DNA of 57,652 bases from Phycisphaerae bacterium. GTDB taxonomy: Bacteria; Planctomycetota; Phycisphaerae; SM23-33. The stretch is from contig JASLNT010000034.1 in NCBI GenBank assembly GCA_030745875.1, positions 1 through 57,652 on the forward strand. Direction: 5' to 3'. The notes beneath the pieces were generated by a model. It was not told the origin of the DNA, made no database searches, and saw nothing but the letters and a program-made list of their open reading frames with translations. Positions 26,573-34,345 of this stretch are shown here, piece after piece; the first letter of the stretch is position 1; every line of letters begins with the position of its first letter. Both the position numbers and the translations under genes were made by a program.

Positions 26573-29500
26573 CTACTTTCCGCTCATCGCCATCTTACCG
26601 TACAACGGCGGCGGGCGGAAGTCGGGGTCGTCTTTGTGCTTAATGTCGCGCTTGCCCCTGTACGTACCGTAATACGGGCAGTTGGCGTCGATCCAGGTGA
26701 CGATCCTGATGAACTCTTCACGCGTGAGCTTTCCCTTACACGAGTCGGTCTGCATTTTTGCAACCATTCTGCTGAGGTGTGATCCGTAGCTCAGCGGCGC
26801 CTGGGGAACGTATTGGGACCGTCCGAATCCGCAGTTCCTCACGCTGACCAGACCCTTGCCGACAATCTGTTCGTACGATTTGCACCAGTCGTTAGTCGGC
26901 GCGCCGGTAAGATCAAGGCGCCCTTTGGGCTTGTCGGCGGCGTGGCATCGCACGCAGTGCTTGTCGAAGGTCGCCTGAACGTCGGTGGCGTAGTGGACCA
27001 TGCGCGGGCCCTTGTCGCCGGGCTGCGGAACGATCGACTGGATCGGACGGGCTGTCGCCATAGGCCGATTGCGCGTCGCGCGGGGAGCTTTCTTGCGATG
27101 TTCATGGCATCCGATGCAGGATCTCTTCTCGCCCGGACGCATGTTGATGAACGTTGGCATGTGCTGGAGCTGCATGTAGTTTTCGTCCAGCGCCTGGAAG
27201 AAGAGATTCTGTTCGGCGGGAACCTTGAAGTGCGCCGATCCGTCCTCGTGGACCTTGACCACACCGTAGATCTTCTTGCGATGAACCGCACCGGGCAGTC
27301 CGATCCGGAATATCCCGTTTTCATCCCAAGGCCAGGGCAGCACGCCCATGACGCGAATGTACTTCACCCTGCCCTTCTTGATGCCCGTCATACCGTCGTA
27401 GACGTCCTGAACGAACATAGTGCAGGTCTTGTCCTGCTTGTTTTCAGCCAGGTCGACCGGTGTCACGTTCACCGGTTTCTTGCGAGGGCGCAGCGGAATG
27501 GGCTCGAAGCAGGATATCTCCGGGTCGCCGTAGAGCTTCGCACGATTGCCCCAGGCGTCCAGGGCGTAGATACCATATTGGGGCTTGTCCTTCTTATATT
27601 TCGCGCCAGGTACGTGCGAGACCAGGAAGAACTTCTCCGAGAACGGGTAGGGCGTAAGGAAATAACCCATGTGCCATGTCGAATGGTACATGCACGGGTA
27701 TGCGATCTCCGGCGTGATCGAGGTCATCGCCTCAGCCGTTCGCCGCGTGATGCGATTGTCGATGAGTATCACCGAACCGCCCTGACGCCCGCAATGCGGG
27801 TTGGCGACCGTCACTATCCGCCGGCTGCCCGGAATGCTCCGCGGGTGGATCATGCCTGACGGACGCATTGTGCTGTTCTTGTAGACGTGGTCCACACCGC
27901 TGCCGTCAGGACGGACCGACCAGAGCGCCTGACCGTTTCCAAGGCCCTTGTCGAGATACTCCCAGCGCGTGTAGACAATGCGCCCGTCATCCATAACCGA
28001 CGGGCCCATTTCAGTAAGCGGGCCCTGCGAGATGCAGCGTATGTTCTTACCGTCGCCATCCATTACGTGCAGGCTGCTGACCGTCGTTACGAAGCAGAAA
28101 ACGCTGCGCTGCGAACGGGCCGACATAAACGCGATATTCCCGTTGGGAAGGTAGACCGGATCGGTGTCGTGGAAGCCCTGGCGAATCACTCCGCGTCCGC
28201 CGCCGTTGGCGTGGATATCGAAGTGCTTCTTGATCGCTTCAAACTCGCTTTCCTCATCGAATGTAAGCTGCCGCAAAGACCCGGGGACTGTCATCCCGGT
28301 CTTCGGATTCAACCGGATCTCGTAGATGCGGAACGGATTGTGCCCATCGTGTTTGGGCTTCTTGGCTTTGGGGTCTTTCGCGGGCGGTTTCTTCTTGTAG
28401 CAGAAGACCACCTTCGTCGCGTCGTAGGACAGATCGAATCGCCCGAACAGACCGCCGTCAAGCTGCGGAACCAGGCTCGTGACCTTGCCGTCGGGGCGAA
28501 CCGGCGAGAGGAGGCAGAGGCTTCCGCCCATCTGCGAATTGTGCTGGTCCTCGTAAATGTGCCCGACAAACGGTTTGCGCTTGATGAACAGGAGTTTGTC
28601 GAATTTGAGCATCGGGTGGGTCAACAGCGCATCGCTGCGAAGCGACTTCAGCGCCCTATCGGTCTTGCTGGGCTCTTCGGAGGAGAGGTTCTCTTCACCG
28701 GCCCAGATACGGGAGGCCTTGAAACTCTTGCCCGCCACAGCCGAAGTAATCGTACTCTGTTTCTTGTCGAATCCCGCCAGGCGTTTCAGGTAATCCTGTC
28801 CGCCGGGATACGCCGCGCCGTACGTGTTAATCGTATCTTCAATCGCCAGCTTCAACGCGCCAATGTTGACTCCATCGGGCGGAAGAAACACGCTGCGGTC
28901 CCTGACGGGGACCTTGTCGAAATGGCGCATTTGACGGTCGGGCTGCTTCCAATTCTTCTCAAACGCAGTTGCAGAATCGAGCCTCAGCGCCGACAGATTT
29001 GGAAAGGCTCCGTCGCGGGTGAGTTTCAGCGTGTGTTTGCCCTTGGGGACTGACATTGTCACCAGATCGTCGGTGCACCAGATCGCCTCCCAGCTCTCGC
29101 CTGTGGTTACGACCGGGCGGACTCTGGGCGGTGAGAGAAAAGTCACGCTGTTGCATGTCCTTCCGAAATGCTTTCCGTCCAGGAAGACCTCGAGGGGCCT
29201 GGCCTGGGGCGAAGCGTACTTCAGGTGCAGCGTGTAGTCGCCGGCGACGGGGAAGTTTATGTCGTATTCGACTGTCGTCCTGCCGGTCGATCCGTCCGTC
29301 GAGCCGATGATGGGGCCGGCGTTGGCGTATTTATCCGGACTTGCGTAGATGACTACGTTGCCCCTATCGAACGTGCAGGCGGGGATATTGAGCTTGGCGC
29401 GGCTCCGGGGTCGCGGCGCGAGCTTGACCGCCTTGCGCATATCCTCGACGCTCATCTCGCCGGGGTTCTTCAATAAACTGCGGTGTTTGGCCGGGATGCT

Positions 29501-30109
29501 GTCGATATCCCGCACTTTGTGTTTAGGAGGCGTCCAATCGGCGGGGAACTCCTTTGGCGACTCGAAGCGCAGTGCGATAATGTTCGGCAGGGGGCGACGG
29601 CTGGCGAGGATTATCGTGTGCGTACCGGCCTTGGCGTCTCCGTTTCTCTTCGGAGACATCGGATCCGGCCCGCCGAATCGGTTGCGGAGCAACTCCCATC
29701 TGCCGGCGCTGCTTTTCGATGTCGCTGGCCCGGGCCTTCCGGGCGCACCTTTGCTCAGAGTGATTCCGTTGCAGAACTTGTTGCCCGTGTCGCGCGTATC
29801 GAAGAAGACCTCCACCGGGCGAGCTTCGGTCGACGCGTATTTGACATATAGGTAATACTTTCCGTCTACGGGGAAATCGACGTCGTATTCGAGCGTCCAA
29901 CCCCAGGGCTTTCGCTCGCCGCCGCTGACAACCGGTCCGGCGTCGGCGAATCCGCTGGGATCGACGTGTATCCGGCCATTGCCCCGATCGAACGCCCAGG
30001 CGGGGATCATGATGGTCCCGGCGTCGGCTTGGGGCGGAGCGCATACAACGCTGCAGGCACTAAAACACGCTGCGGCAAGAATCGTCAGTTTCAACAATCT
30101 GTTCGTCAT
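26573..30109 (-). CDS. HzsA-related protein with two N-terminal beta-sandwich modules and two CxxCH motifs
   Basis: 1178 residues. An AAGGAG about ten bases upstream and a signal peptide (MTNRLLKLTILAAACFSA) place the start at 30109. It has the same architecture as the paralog at 23015-26515: two beta-sandwich modules (PAWAFDRGNGRIHVDP and PACTFDRGNVVIYASP), a PD40-like propeller and a heme region with CIGCH at about 998 and CVRCH at about 1052. In the second module the CC pair of the other copies is replaced by a single cysteine (RTCNSVTF). Basic, proline-rich loops such as KKKPPAKDPKAKKPKHD interrupt the propeller. The export signal and heme motifs imply a periplasmic or surface cytochrome. 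Confidence 0.77.
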   Translation of the reverse strand: MTNRLLKLTILAAACFSACSVVCAPPQADAGTIMIPAWAFDRGNGRIHVDPSGFADAGPVVSGGERKPWGWTLEYDVDFPVDGKYYLYVKYASTEARPVEVFFDTRDTGNKFCNGITLSKGAPGRPGPATSKSSAGRWELLRNRFGGPDPMSPKRNGDAKAGTHTIILASRRPLPNIIALRFESPKEFPADWTPPKHKVRDIDSIPAKHRSLLKNPGEMSVEDMRKAVKLAPRPRSRAKLNIPACTFDRGNVVIYASPDKYANAGPIIGSTDGSTGRTTVEYDINFPVAGDYTLHLKYASPQARPLEVFLDGKHFGRTCNSVTFLSPPRVRPVVTTGESWEAIWCTDDLVTMSVPKGKHTLKLTRDGAFPNLSALRLDSATAFEKNWKQPDRQMRHFDKVPVRDRSVFLPPDGVNIGALKLAIEDTINTYGAAYPGGQDYLKRLAGFDKKQSTITSAVAGKSFKASRIWAGEENLSSEEPSKTDRALKSLRSDALLTHPMLKFDKLLFIKRKPFVGHIYEDQHNSQMGGSLCLLSPVRPDGKVTSLVPQLDGGLFGRFDLSYDATKVVFCYKKKPPAKDPKAKKPKHDGHNPFRIYEIRLNPKTGMTVPGSLRQLTFDEESEFEAIKKHFDIHANGGGRGVIRQGFHDTDPVYLPNGNIAFMSARSQRSVFCFVTTVSSLHVMDGDGKNIRCISQGPLTEMGPSVMDDGRIVYTRWEYLDKGLGNGQALWSVRPDGSGVDHVYKNSTMRPSGMIHPRSIPGSRRIVTVANPHCGRQGGSVILIDNRITRRTAEAMTSITPEIAYPCMYHSTWHMGYFLTPYPFSEKFFLVSHVPGAKYKKDKPQYGIYALDAWGNRAKLYGDPEISCFEPIPLRPRKKPVNVTPVDLAENKQDKTCTMFVQDVYDGMTGIKKGRVKYIRVMGVLPWPWDENGIFRIGLPGAVHRKKIYGVVKVHEDGSAHFKVPAEQNLFFQALDENYMQLQHMPTFINMRPGEKRSCIGCHEHRKKAPRATRNRPMATARPIQSIVPQPGDKGPRMVHYATDVQATFDKHCVRCHAADKPKGRLDLTGAPTNDWCKSYEQIVGKGLVSVRNCGFGRSQYVPQAPLSYGSHLSRMVAKMQTDSCKGKLTREEFIRIVTWIDANCPYYGTYRGKRDIKHKDDPDFRPPPLYGKMAMSGK

Positions 30110-30141
30110 TACCGATCTCCTTGAAGGGAGCAGACGGCTGT

Positions 30142-30172
30142 ATTCTACCATATCGGACATGCCAACGGTCAA
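30142..30172 (-). promoter_or_regulatory. Candidate promoter inside the HzsA-related gene series
   Basis: On the minus strand TTGACC (30167-30172) is followed after 19 bases by TAGAAT (30142-30147). Both hexamers match consensus at five of six positions, but the spacer is longer than the ideal 17. It would drive the gene starting at 30109 independently of the SUMF1-like gene upstream. Confidence 0.4.
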
Positions 30173-30197
30173 CATTCACTTGCGTCGGGTCTTACTG

Positions 30198-31127
30198 TTA
30201 CTTGGCTTTGGCGGGCAGCGCACACGACACGCGGAATCCCACGTAGTAGCTGCTTGCGGTCTGAGGATAGGAGTATCTGCTGGCGCTGCGGGTTCGTCTG
30301 TCGGTGCTTCGCAGCCCGCCGCCGCGCAATACGCGCGCCAATGCCCCGTCCTTGTTGGGAACGCTTCCCTTCATCCATGGGCGATCATCGGACGGAGCTC
30401 CTTCGAAATTCGAGTGCTGGGCGTCGGCGCACAGCTCCCAGACATTACCGTGCATATCGTGAACGCCCCAGTTGTTGGGCTTCTTAACGCCGACGTGATG
30501 CGTGTGCCGCTCACTTTCTATATTCCAACCGGCGTCGAGGTACCATGCGTACTGGCCGAGTTTCTTGGCCTCCGGGTCGTCGCCATAGCAGTAACGCGTG
30601 GTGGTCCCGGCGCGGCAGGCGTATTCCCACTGTGCTTCGCTCGGAAGACCGTAAGACCCGCCGTCCTTCTTGCCCAACTTGGCGCAGAACGCCATCGCGT
30701 CATTCCAGCAGACGTTAGTAACCGCATTTAGGGGATCGTCCTTTGTACTGGCCTTTCCGAGCCAGGGTTTGGTTCCCATCAAAGCCCTCCACTGCCCCTG
30801 GGTGGTCTGGTGGATCGAGATGTAAAACGCTTTGCGAATTTTGACCTTGTGCTGAGGTTTCTCTTCTTTGTAACTGCCCGGCTCGTCGTCGGGGCTGCCC
30901 ATCATAAACTCACCAGCAGGCGCCAGCACGAATTTCAGGCCGGAGGCGTTTTCGAACGCGACCGGAACGCCGAGTTTCTTCGCTTCGGCGATCTGCGCCT
31001 TGGACACCTTGGCCCACGAAGGGATCTTGGCATCCGCCGGAGAGGCGGGCTTGGGTTTGGCCGCCGCGGCCAAACACCCGACAAAACAACAGAACACCGC
31101 GAGTCCTACGAGCCTGGTCTTGTGCAT
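30198..31127 (-). CDS. Secreted SUMF1/FGE-like domain protein (divergent copy)
   Basis: 309 residues with a signal peptide (MHKTRLVGLAVFCCFVGCLA) and a single SUMF1-like domain. The markers are APAGEFMMGSPDDEPGS, FYISIHQTTQGQWRALMG, LPSEAQWEYACRAGTTT and NNWGVHDMHGNVWELCAD. The final motif RGGGLRSTDRRTRSASRYSY has no cysteine, so formylglycine-generating activity is not expected. It is closer to the widespread SUMF1-like proteins of planctomycetes than to the two copies paired with the large proteins. The start at 31127 follows an AGAGAG ribosome binding site. It is the first gene of the leftward series that continues with three HzsA-related genes. Confidence 0.82.
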   Translation of the reverse strand: MHKTRLVGLAVFCCFVGCLAAAAKPKPASPADAKIPSWAKVSKAQIAEAKKLGVPVAFENASGLKFVLAPAGEFMMGSPDDEPGSYKEEKPQHKVKIRKAFYISIHQTTQGQWRALMGTKPWLGKASTKDDPLNAVTNVCWNDAMAFCAKLGKKDGGSYGLPSEAQWEYACRAGTTTRYCYGDDPEAKKLGQYAWYLDAGWNIESERHTHHVGVKKPNNWGVHDMHGNVWELCADAQHSNFEGAPSDDRPWMKGSVPNKDGALARVLRGGGLRSTDRRTRSASRYSYPQTASSYYVGFRVSCALPAKAK

Positions 31128-31314
31128 AATCGCTCTCTTTCGAGTTAAGTTGTCCGCCCGTCGTTGCTCCGTCATCGCCGGGCGTACAGACGGTCCCTGT
31201 GCCGTATTAATAACGCATCAGAAACATCGGTATTGTCAACTGATTTCCGACAGTCGAAGGCTGTTCGGGCCCGCGCGGCGACACGCCAAGCCGCTTTGCA
31301 TCCGACGGAACAGG

Positions 31315-31342
31315 TTGACTCAGCGCCCCACGGGAATACAAT
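31315..31342 (+). promoter_or_regulatory. Strong -35/-10 promoter of the glycosidase operon
   Basis: TTGACT (31315-31320), a 16-base spacer and TACAAT (31337-31342) match the housekeeping consensus at five of six positions in each box. Transcription would begin near 31349, leaving a leader of about 45 bases before the start at 31395. The -10 box lies inside the palindrome at 31328-31349. Confidence 0.65.
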
Positions 31343-31349
31343 TCCGTGG
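31328..31349. promoter_or_regulatory. Palindrome covering the -10 box, likely operator
   Basis: The inner 13 bases, GGAATACAATTCC (31333-31345), form a perfect palindrome with a three-base centre. The outer CCAC and GTGG extend it, with one unpaired G in the left arm. Because it covers the -10 element and the probable start site, a protein bound here would be expected to repress the glycosidase operon. The form GGAA-N5-TTCC recurs at 4729-4741. Confidence 0.45.
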
Positions 31350-31394
31350 TAACTCCGATATTCGGCTTCCATAATCAATTGCGCGAGATGATAA

Positions 31395-34328
31395 ATGAAG
31401 TTTCCCAGGATTTACATGCTGCTGATTGTCTTGTCGGCTTGCATCACCGGCGCGGCCGAACCCGCGCCGGAATCGACCGCAAAGTCTAAAGCCCGCACCG
31501 ACGAGATGGACAAGATCCTCCTGACGGCTCCGAAATTCGATCCCGCCGGGCAGCGAGTCGCACGCCCGGTGACCTTCAAGACCAAACGCTTCACTCTGAG
31601 ATTCAGCGCCGCGGGCGTTCCTGTCTCGCTCAAGCGCCTGTCGGACGGTAAGGAGTTGATCGATCAGGGCTCGGCCTCGATGGGCTTCCACCTCAGGGGT
31701 TTCGACAATCGGATCACCAAACTGCGGAACCTGTCCAAGCGTCCCGACGGCAACTACGTAGTCTCCAACGAGACCAATGCTCAGCGAGTGGTGTTCGCGG
31801 TGGCTGAGAAAGATCGATACCTCACCATCCGCATCAAGGAATTCTACGGGATACCAAAGCGCGTGCATCTCGAACTTGCCCTGAGCATGCGGGTCCAGCG
31901 CAATGTCGTCAGGAGCGCAGCGCTGGACTACATGACCAGGGATTCCAAGCTTCCGCTGGCCCACTGGCCGTGGTTGTGGTATCGCGGGAAGAACGTGCCA
32001 AAAGGCGGGATCGCGATTTACCTGCGGCGGGACGATGACGACGAGGACGATACTTTCCTGCGCATCTGGGCGGCTGAAGGCCTGCCCCATCCGAAGATCA
32101 AGGGCGCCTGGACCCACCAGCGCGCCAAGAAGTGGATCGCCGACTGGAAAATCAAGTACGCCGACATCAGCGAAGCCGGCATCCAGTTCCCCGAGAAAGA
32201 GGGGGACTTCGACGACATAATGCCCTACCTCAGGCAAGCGGGCACGAAGATATACCATCTCTACGGCCGGACCTACGCCGACCGCCGTCACCACTGCTGG
32301 ATCAACAAGAACTTCTTCAAGGAAGGGCGCGACGGATTCCGCAAACTGGCTGAGCGCATGAACGCCGCGGGCATAGGGATTTCGATCCACTACGACTTCT
32401 GTCGAATCCCATTCGACGATCCGGTATTCATCGCTCAAAAACCACGACGCGATCTGCAAAGCTGGGGCGACGGGACGCTCGTTAAATCTATCGACGTCGA
32501 CGACGCGACCATCCTGTTCAAGCCCGCAAGAGGAGTCGAACTGCCCTACAACACCACCGGGAAAGGAGGCGGCCCGCCCAATCCGCCCGCCGTCAGCAGG
32601 AACCACAACTTCTACATGTTCCGAATCGGAAACGAGATCGTCAAAGCCGGCGAGTTCCTCAACACCGACCGCGATGTGTGGATCCTCAAGAATTGTCAGC
32701 GCGGAATCGGTTCAACCGCCCCATCCGCCCACAAAGCCGACGTCGAAATGGTTGGCCTGGTGACCATGTACAATAGCTCGTTCCTGCCGGGGCTCGGTAC
32801 GAAACTCTATGACGAGATGGTCAGGGAGCTGACGGACCTGGCCAATTACTGCCATATCGACCGCATCGTCTACGACGGTCTGAACCCCTGCAACTTCGCT
32901 AATTCCAACTTCTCATACCGCAAGTGGACCGCCGATACGTACAGCCAACTCGACCATCCGGTAATATTCGCATCGGGTTTCGGGGCTGAGCGATACTATG
33001 GACACTTCGAGTATCGCCTCCACTCGGTAAAGAAGATGGGGCGGCGCGTTATGGATCTCGGAACGCGAATTCGGACGTGGCACATCTCGCGGGCGGCAAG
33101 CACGCTCGACGAAGCTCACATGCGAATGGGCCAGGCGGCAGCGCTCAATCTCAACGACTTCGAGTTCGCCTTCGCCTGCCACTATCCCTCGAAGAATTGG
33201 CGGGATCACGGTATGGTCGGACCGATCGCCCAGGCCGTAGGCATGTGGAAGCAGACAAGCAAACTCATGACCCAATTGCAGCGCGACAAGATAAAAGCCA
33301 CCCTGCATCCGCCGCCCCACCGCGGCTACCATTCCGACACAGTCTGGAAACCCCGCGCCGAGGGAGGAGCCTTCAAGATATACCCAACCAGGAATCCGCT
33401 GACGCGCAGCACGGGCGATGTAATGTGGGGCTGCACGGGCAGCGAGTCGGGCTACGTCACACCGGGGCAGTACGTTCGAACGGGCGATGTGCTGAAGCTC
33501 AACAACCCCTACAAGGACCAGGCTCCGCGATTCTCGATCCGCATCATCACCGCGCTGGACTACGACAACCCGAAGAACATCTCCCTGCAACCGGACCCTG
33601 AGAAAATCGAGAACCCGATCGACACAACGCTCACCGGCGACGCCAAATCGCTGACGATAACCCAGACCAACCGGCGAAACAAACCGTACAGCGCCAAGGA
33701 CCAGGACGTGCTCATGCCCCTCTGGCGAACGGCCAAAAAACTCAAACTCCAGCAACACCGGGCAATGGGCGTGTGGGTCACCGGCGACGGATCGAACTCG
33801 CTCCTCCTCCTGAGAATGCCCCGACACCGCGACTATGTGGTGAAACTCGACTTCACCGGAAGGAAATACTTCGAGATCCCCAACGGCGAGGCCTACTGGG
33901 TGGGCTCCGACTGGGGCGGACCCAGACGCAGCCACTCGACAGCCTTCAACTATCAAACCGATTGGTTCAAACTGGGCTTCGGCGAGATCCCCACAGGCAA
34001 GACCGCAACGGTCAAGGTCGAAGGGCTCAAAGCGTTGGCGGAAACTGAGGTGACGCTCAGCAACCCTGTGATCCGCATCGGCAAGGGCTCAATGACTATC
34101 GTCGGCGAGATCAAGAGTCATCAGCAGCTCCGCTACACGGGCGGCAAGACCGTCGGGCTCTACGATCGAAACTGGATGAAGATCAAGGACCTTCCACTAA
34201 AGCTCGACAACTACAAGATGCCCACCGGATACTGCGGTGTCTCACTGACCGCCGACGGGCCGAAGACCTGGGCGTTCGTCCGCTTTAGCACTGAAGGCGA
34301 ACCGATGACCGTACCAATAACAAAGTGA
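31395..34328 (+). CDS. Putative secreted TIM-barrel glycoside hydrolase, family unknown
   Basis: 977 residues with a signal peptide of about 20. Residues about 50-250 look like an all-beta N-terminal domain. The middle (about 260-700) looks like a TIM barrel of the clan that holds GH31, GH36 and GH101, with strands such as GISIHYDFCR near 330 and DRIVYDGLNP near 489. The second of these has an Asp where such enzymes carry their nucleophile. The C-terminal part is again beta-rich. The assignment to a family is not secure, and an enzyme on another substrate is possible. The ribosome binding site is weak (GAG). It is the first gene of a probable operon of carbohydrate-active proteins under the promoter at 31315-31342. 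Confidence 0.55.
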   Translation: MKFPRIYMLLIVLSACITGAAEPAPESTAKSKARTDEMDKILLTAPKFDPAGQRVARPVTFKTKRFTLRFSAAGVPVSLKRLSDGKELIDQGSASMGFHLRGFDNRITKLRNLSKRPDGNYVVSNETNAQRVVFAVAEKDRYLTIRIKEFYGIPKRVHLELALSMRVQRNVVRSAALDYMTRDSKLPLAHWPWLWYRGKNVPKGGIAIYLRRDDDDEDDTFLRIWAAEGLPHPKIKGAWTHQRAKKWIADWKIKYADISEAGIQFPEKEGDFDDIMPYLRQAGTKIYHLYGRTYADRRHHCWINKNFFKEGRDGFRKLAERMNAAGIGISIHYDFCRIPFDDPVFIAQKPRRDLQSWGDGTLVKSIDVDDATILFKPARGVELPYNTTGKGGGPPNPPAVSRNHNFYMFRIGNEIVKAGEFLNTDRDVWILKNCQRGIGSTAPSAHKADVEMVGLVTMYNSSFLPGLGTKLYDEMVRELTDLANYCHIDRIVYDGLNPCNFANSNFSYRKWTADTYSQLDHPVIFASGFGAERYYGHFEYRLHSVKKMGRRVMDLGTRIRTWHISRAASTLDEAHMRMGQAAALNLNDFEFAFACHYPSKNWRDHGMVGPIAQAVGMWKQTSKLMTQLQRDKIKATLHPPPHRGYHSDTVWKPRAEGGAFKIYPTRNPLTRSTGDVMWGCTGSESGYVTPGQYVRTGDVLKLNNPYKDQAPRFSIRIITALDYDNPKNISLQPDPEKIENPIDTTLTGDAKSLTITQTNRRNKPYSAKDQDVLMPLWRTAKKLKLQQHRAMGVWVTGDGSNSLLLLRMPRHRDYVVKLDFTGRKYFEIPNGEAYWVGSDWGGPRRSHSTAFNYQTDWFKLGFGEIPTGKTATVKVEGLKALAETEVTLSNPVIRIGKGSMTIVGEIKSHQQLRYTGGKTVGLYDRNWMKIKDLPLKLDNYKMPTGYCGVSLTADGPKTWAFVRFSTEGEPMTVPITK

Positions 34329-34345
34329 CGAGAGGACGCAACACT

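Noticed and set aside
20668..30109. Hydrazine synthase or anammox capability
   Set aside because: Only alpha-subunit-like proteins are present. The Tyr haem ligand position is not kept, and no beta or gamma subunit or hydrazine dehydrogenase genes are in the window.
31234..31239. Exact TTGACA on the minus strand upstream of the SUMF1-like gene
   Set aside because: No acceptable -10 hexamer occurs at 16-19 bases; the nearest AT-rich box is 21 bases away.
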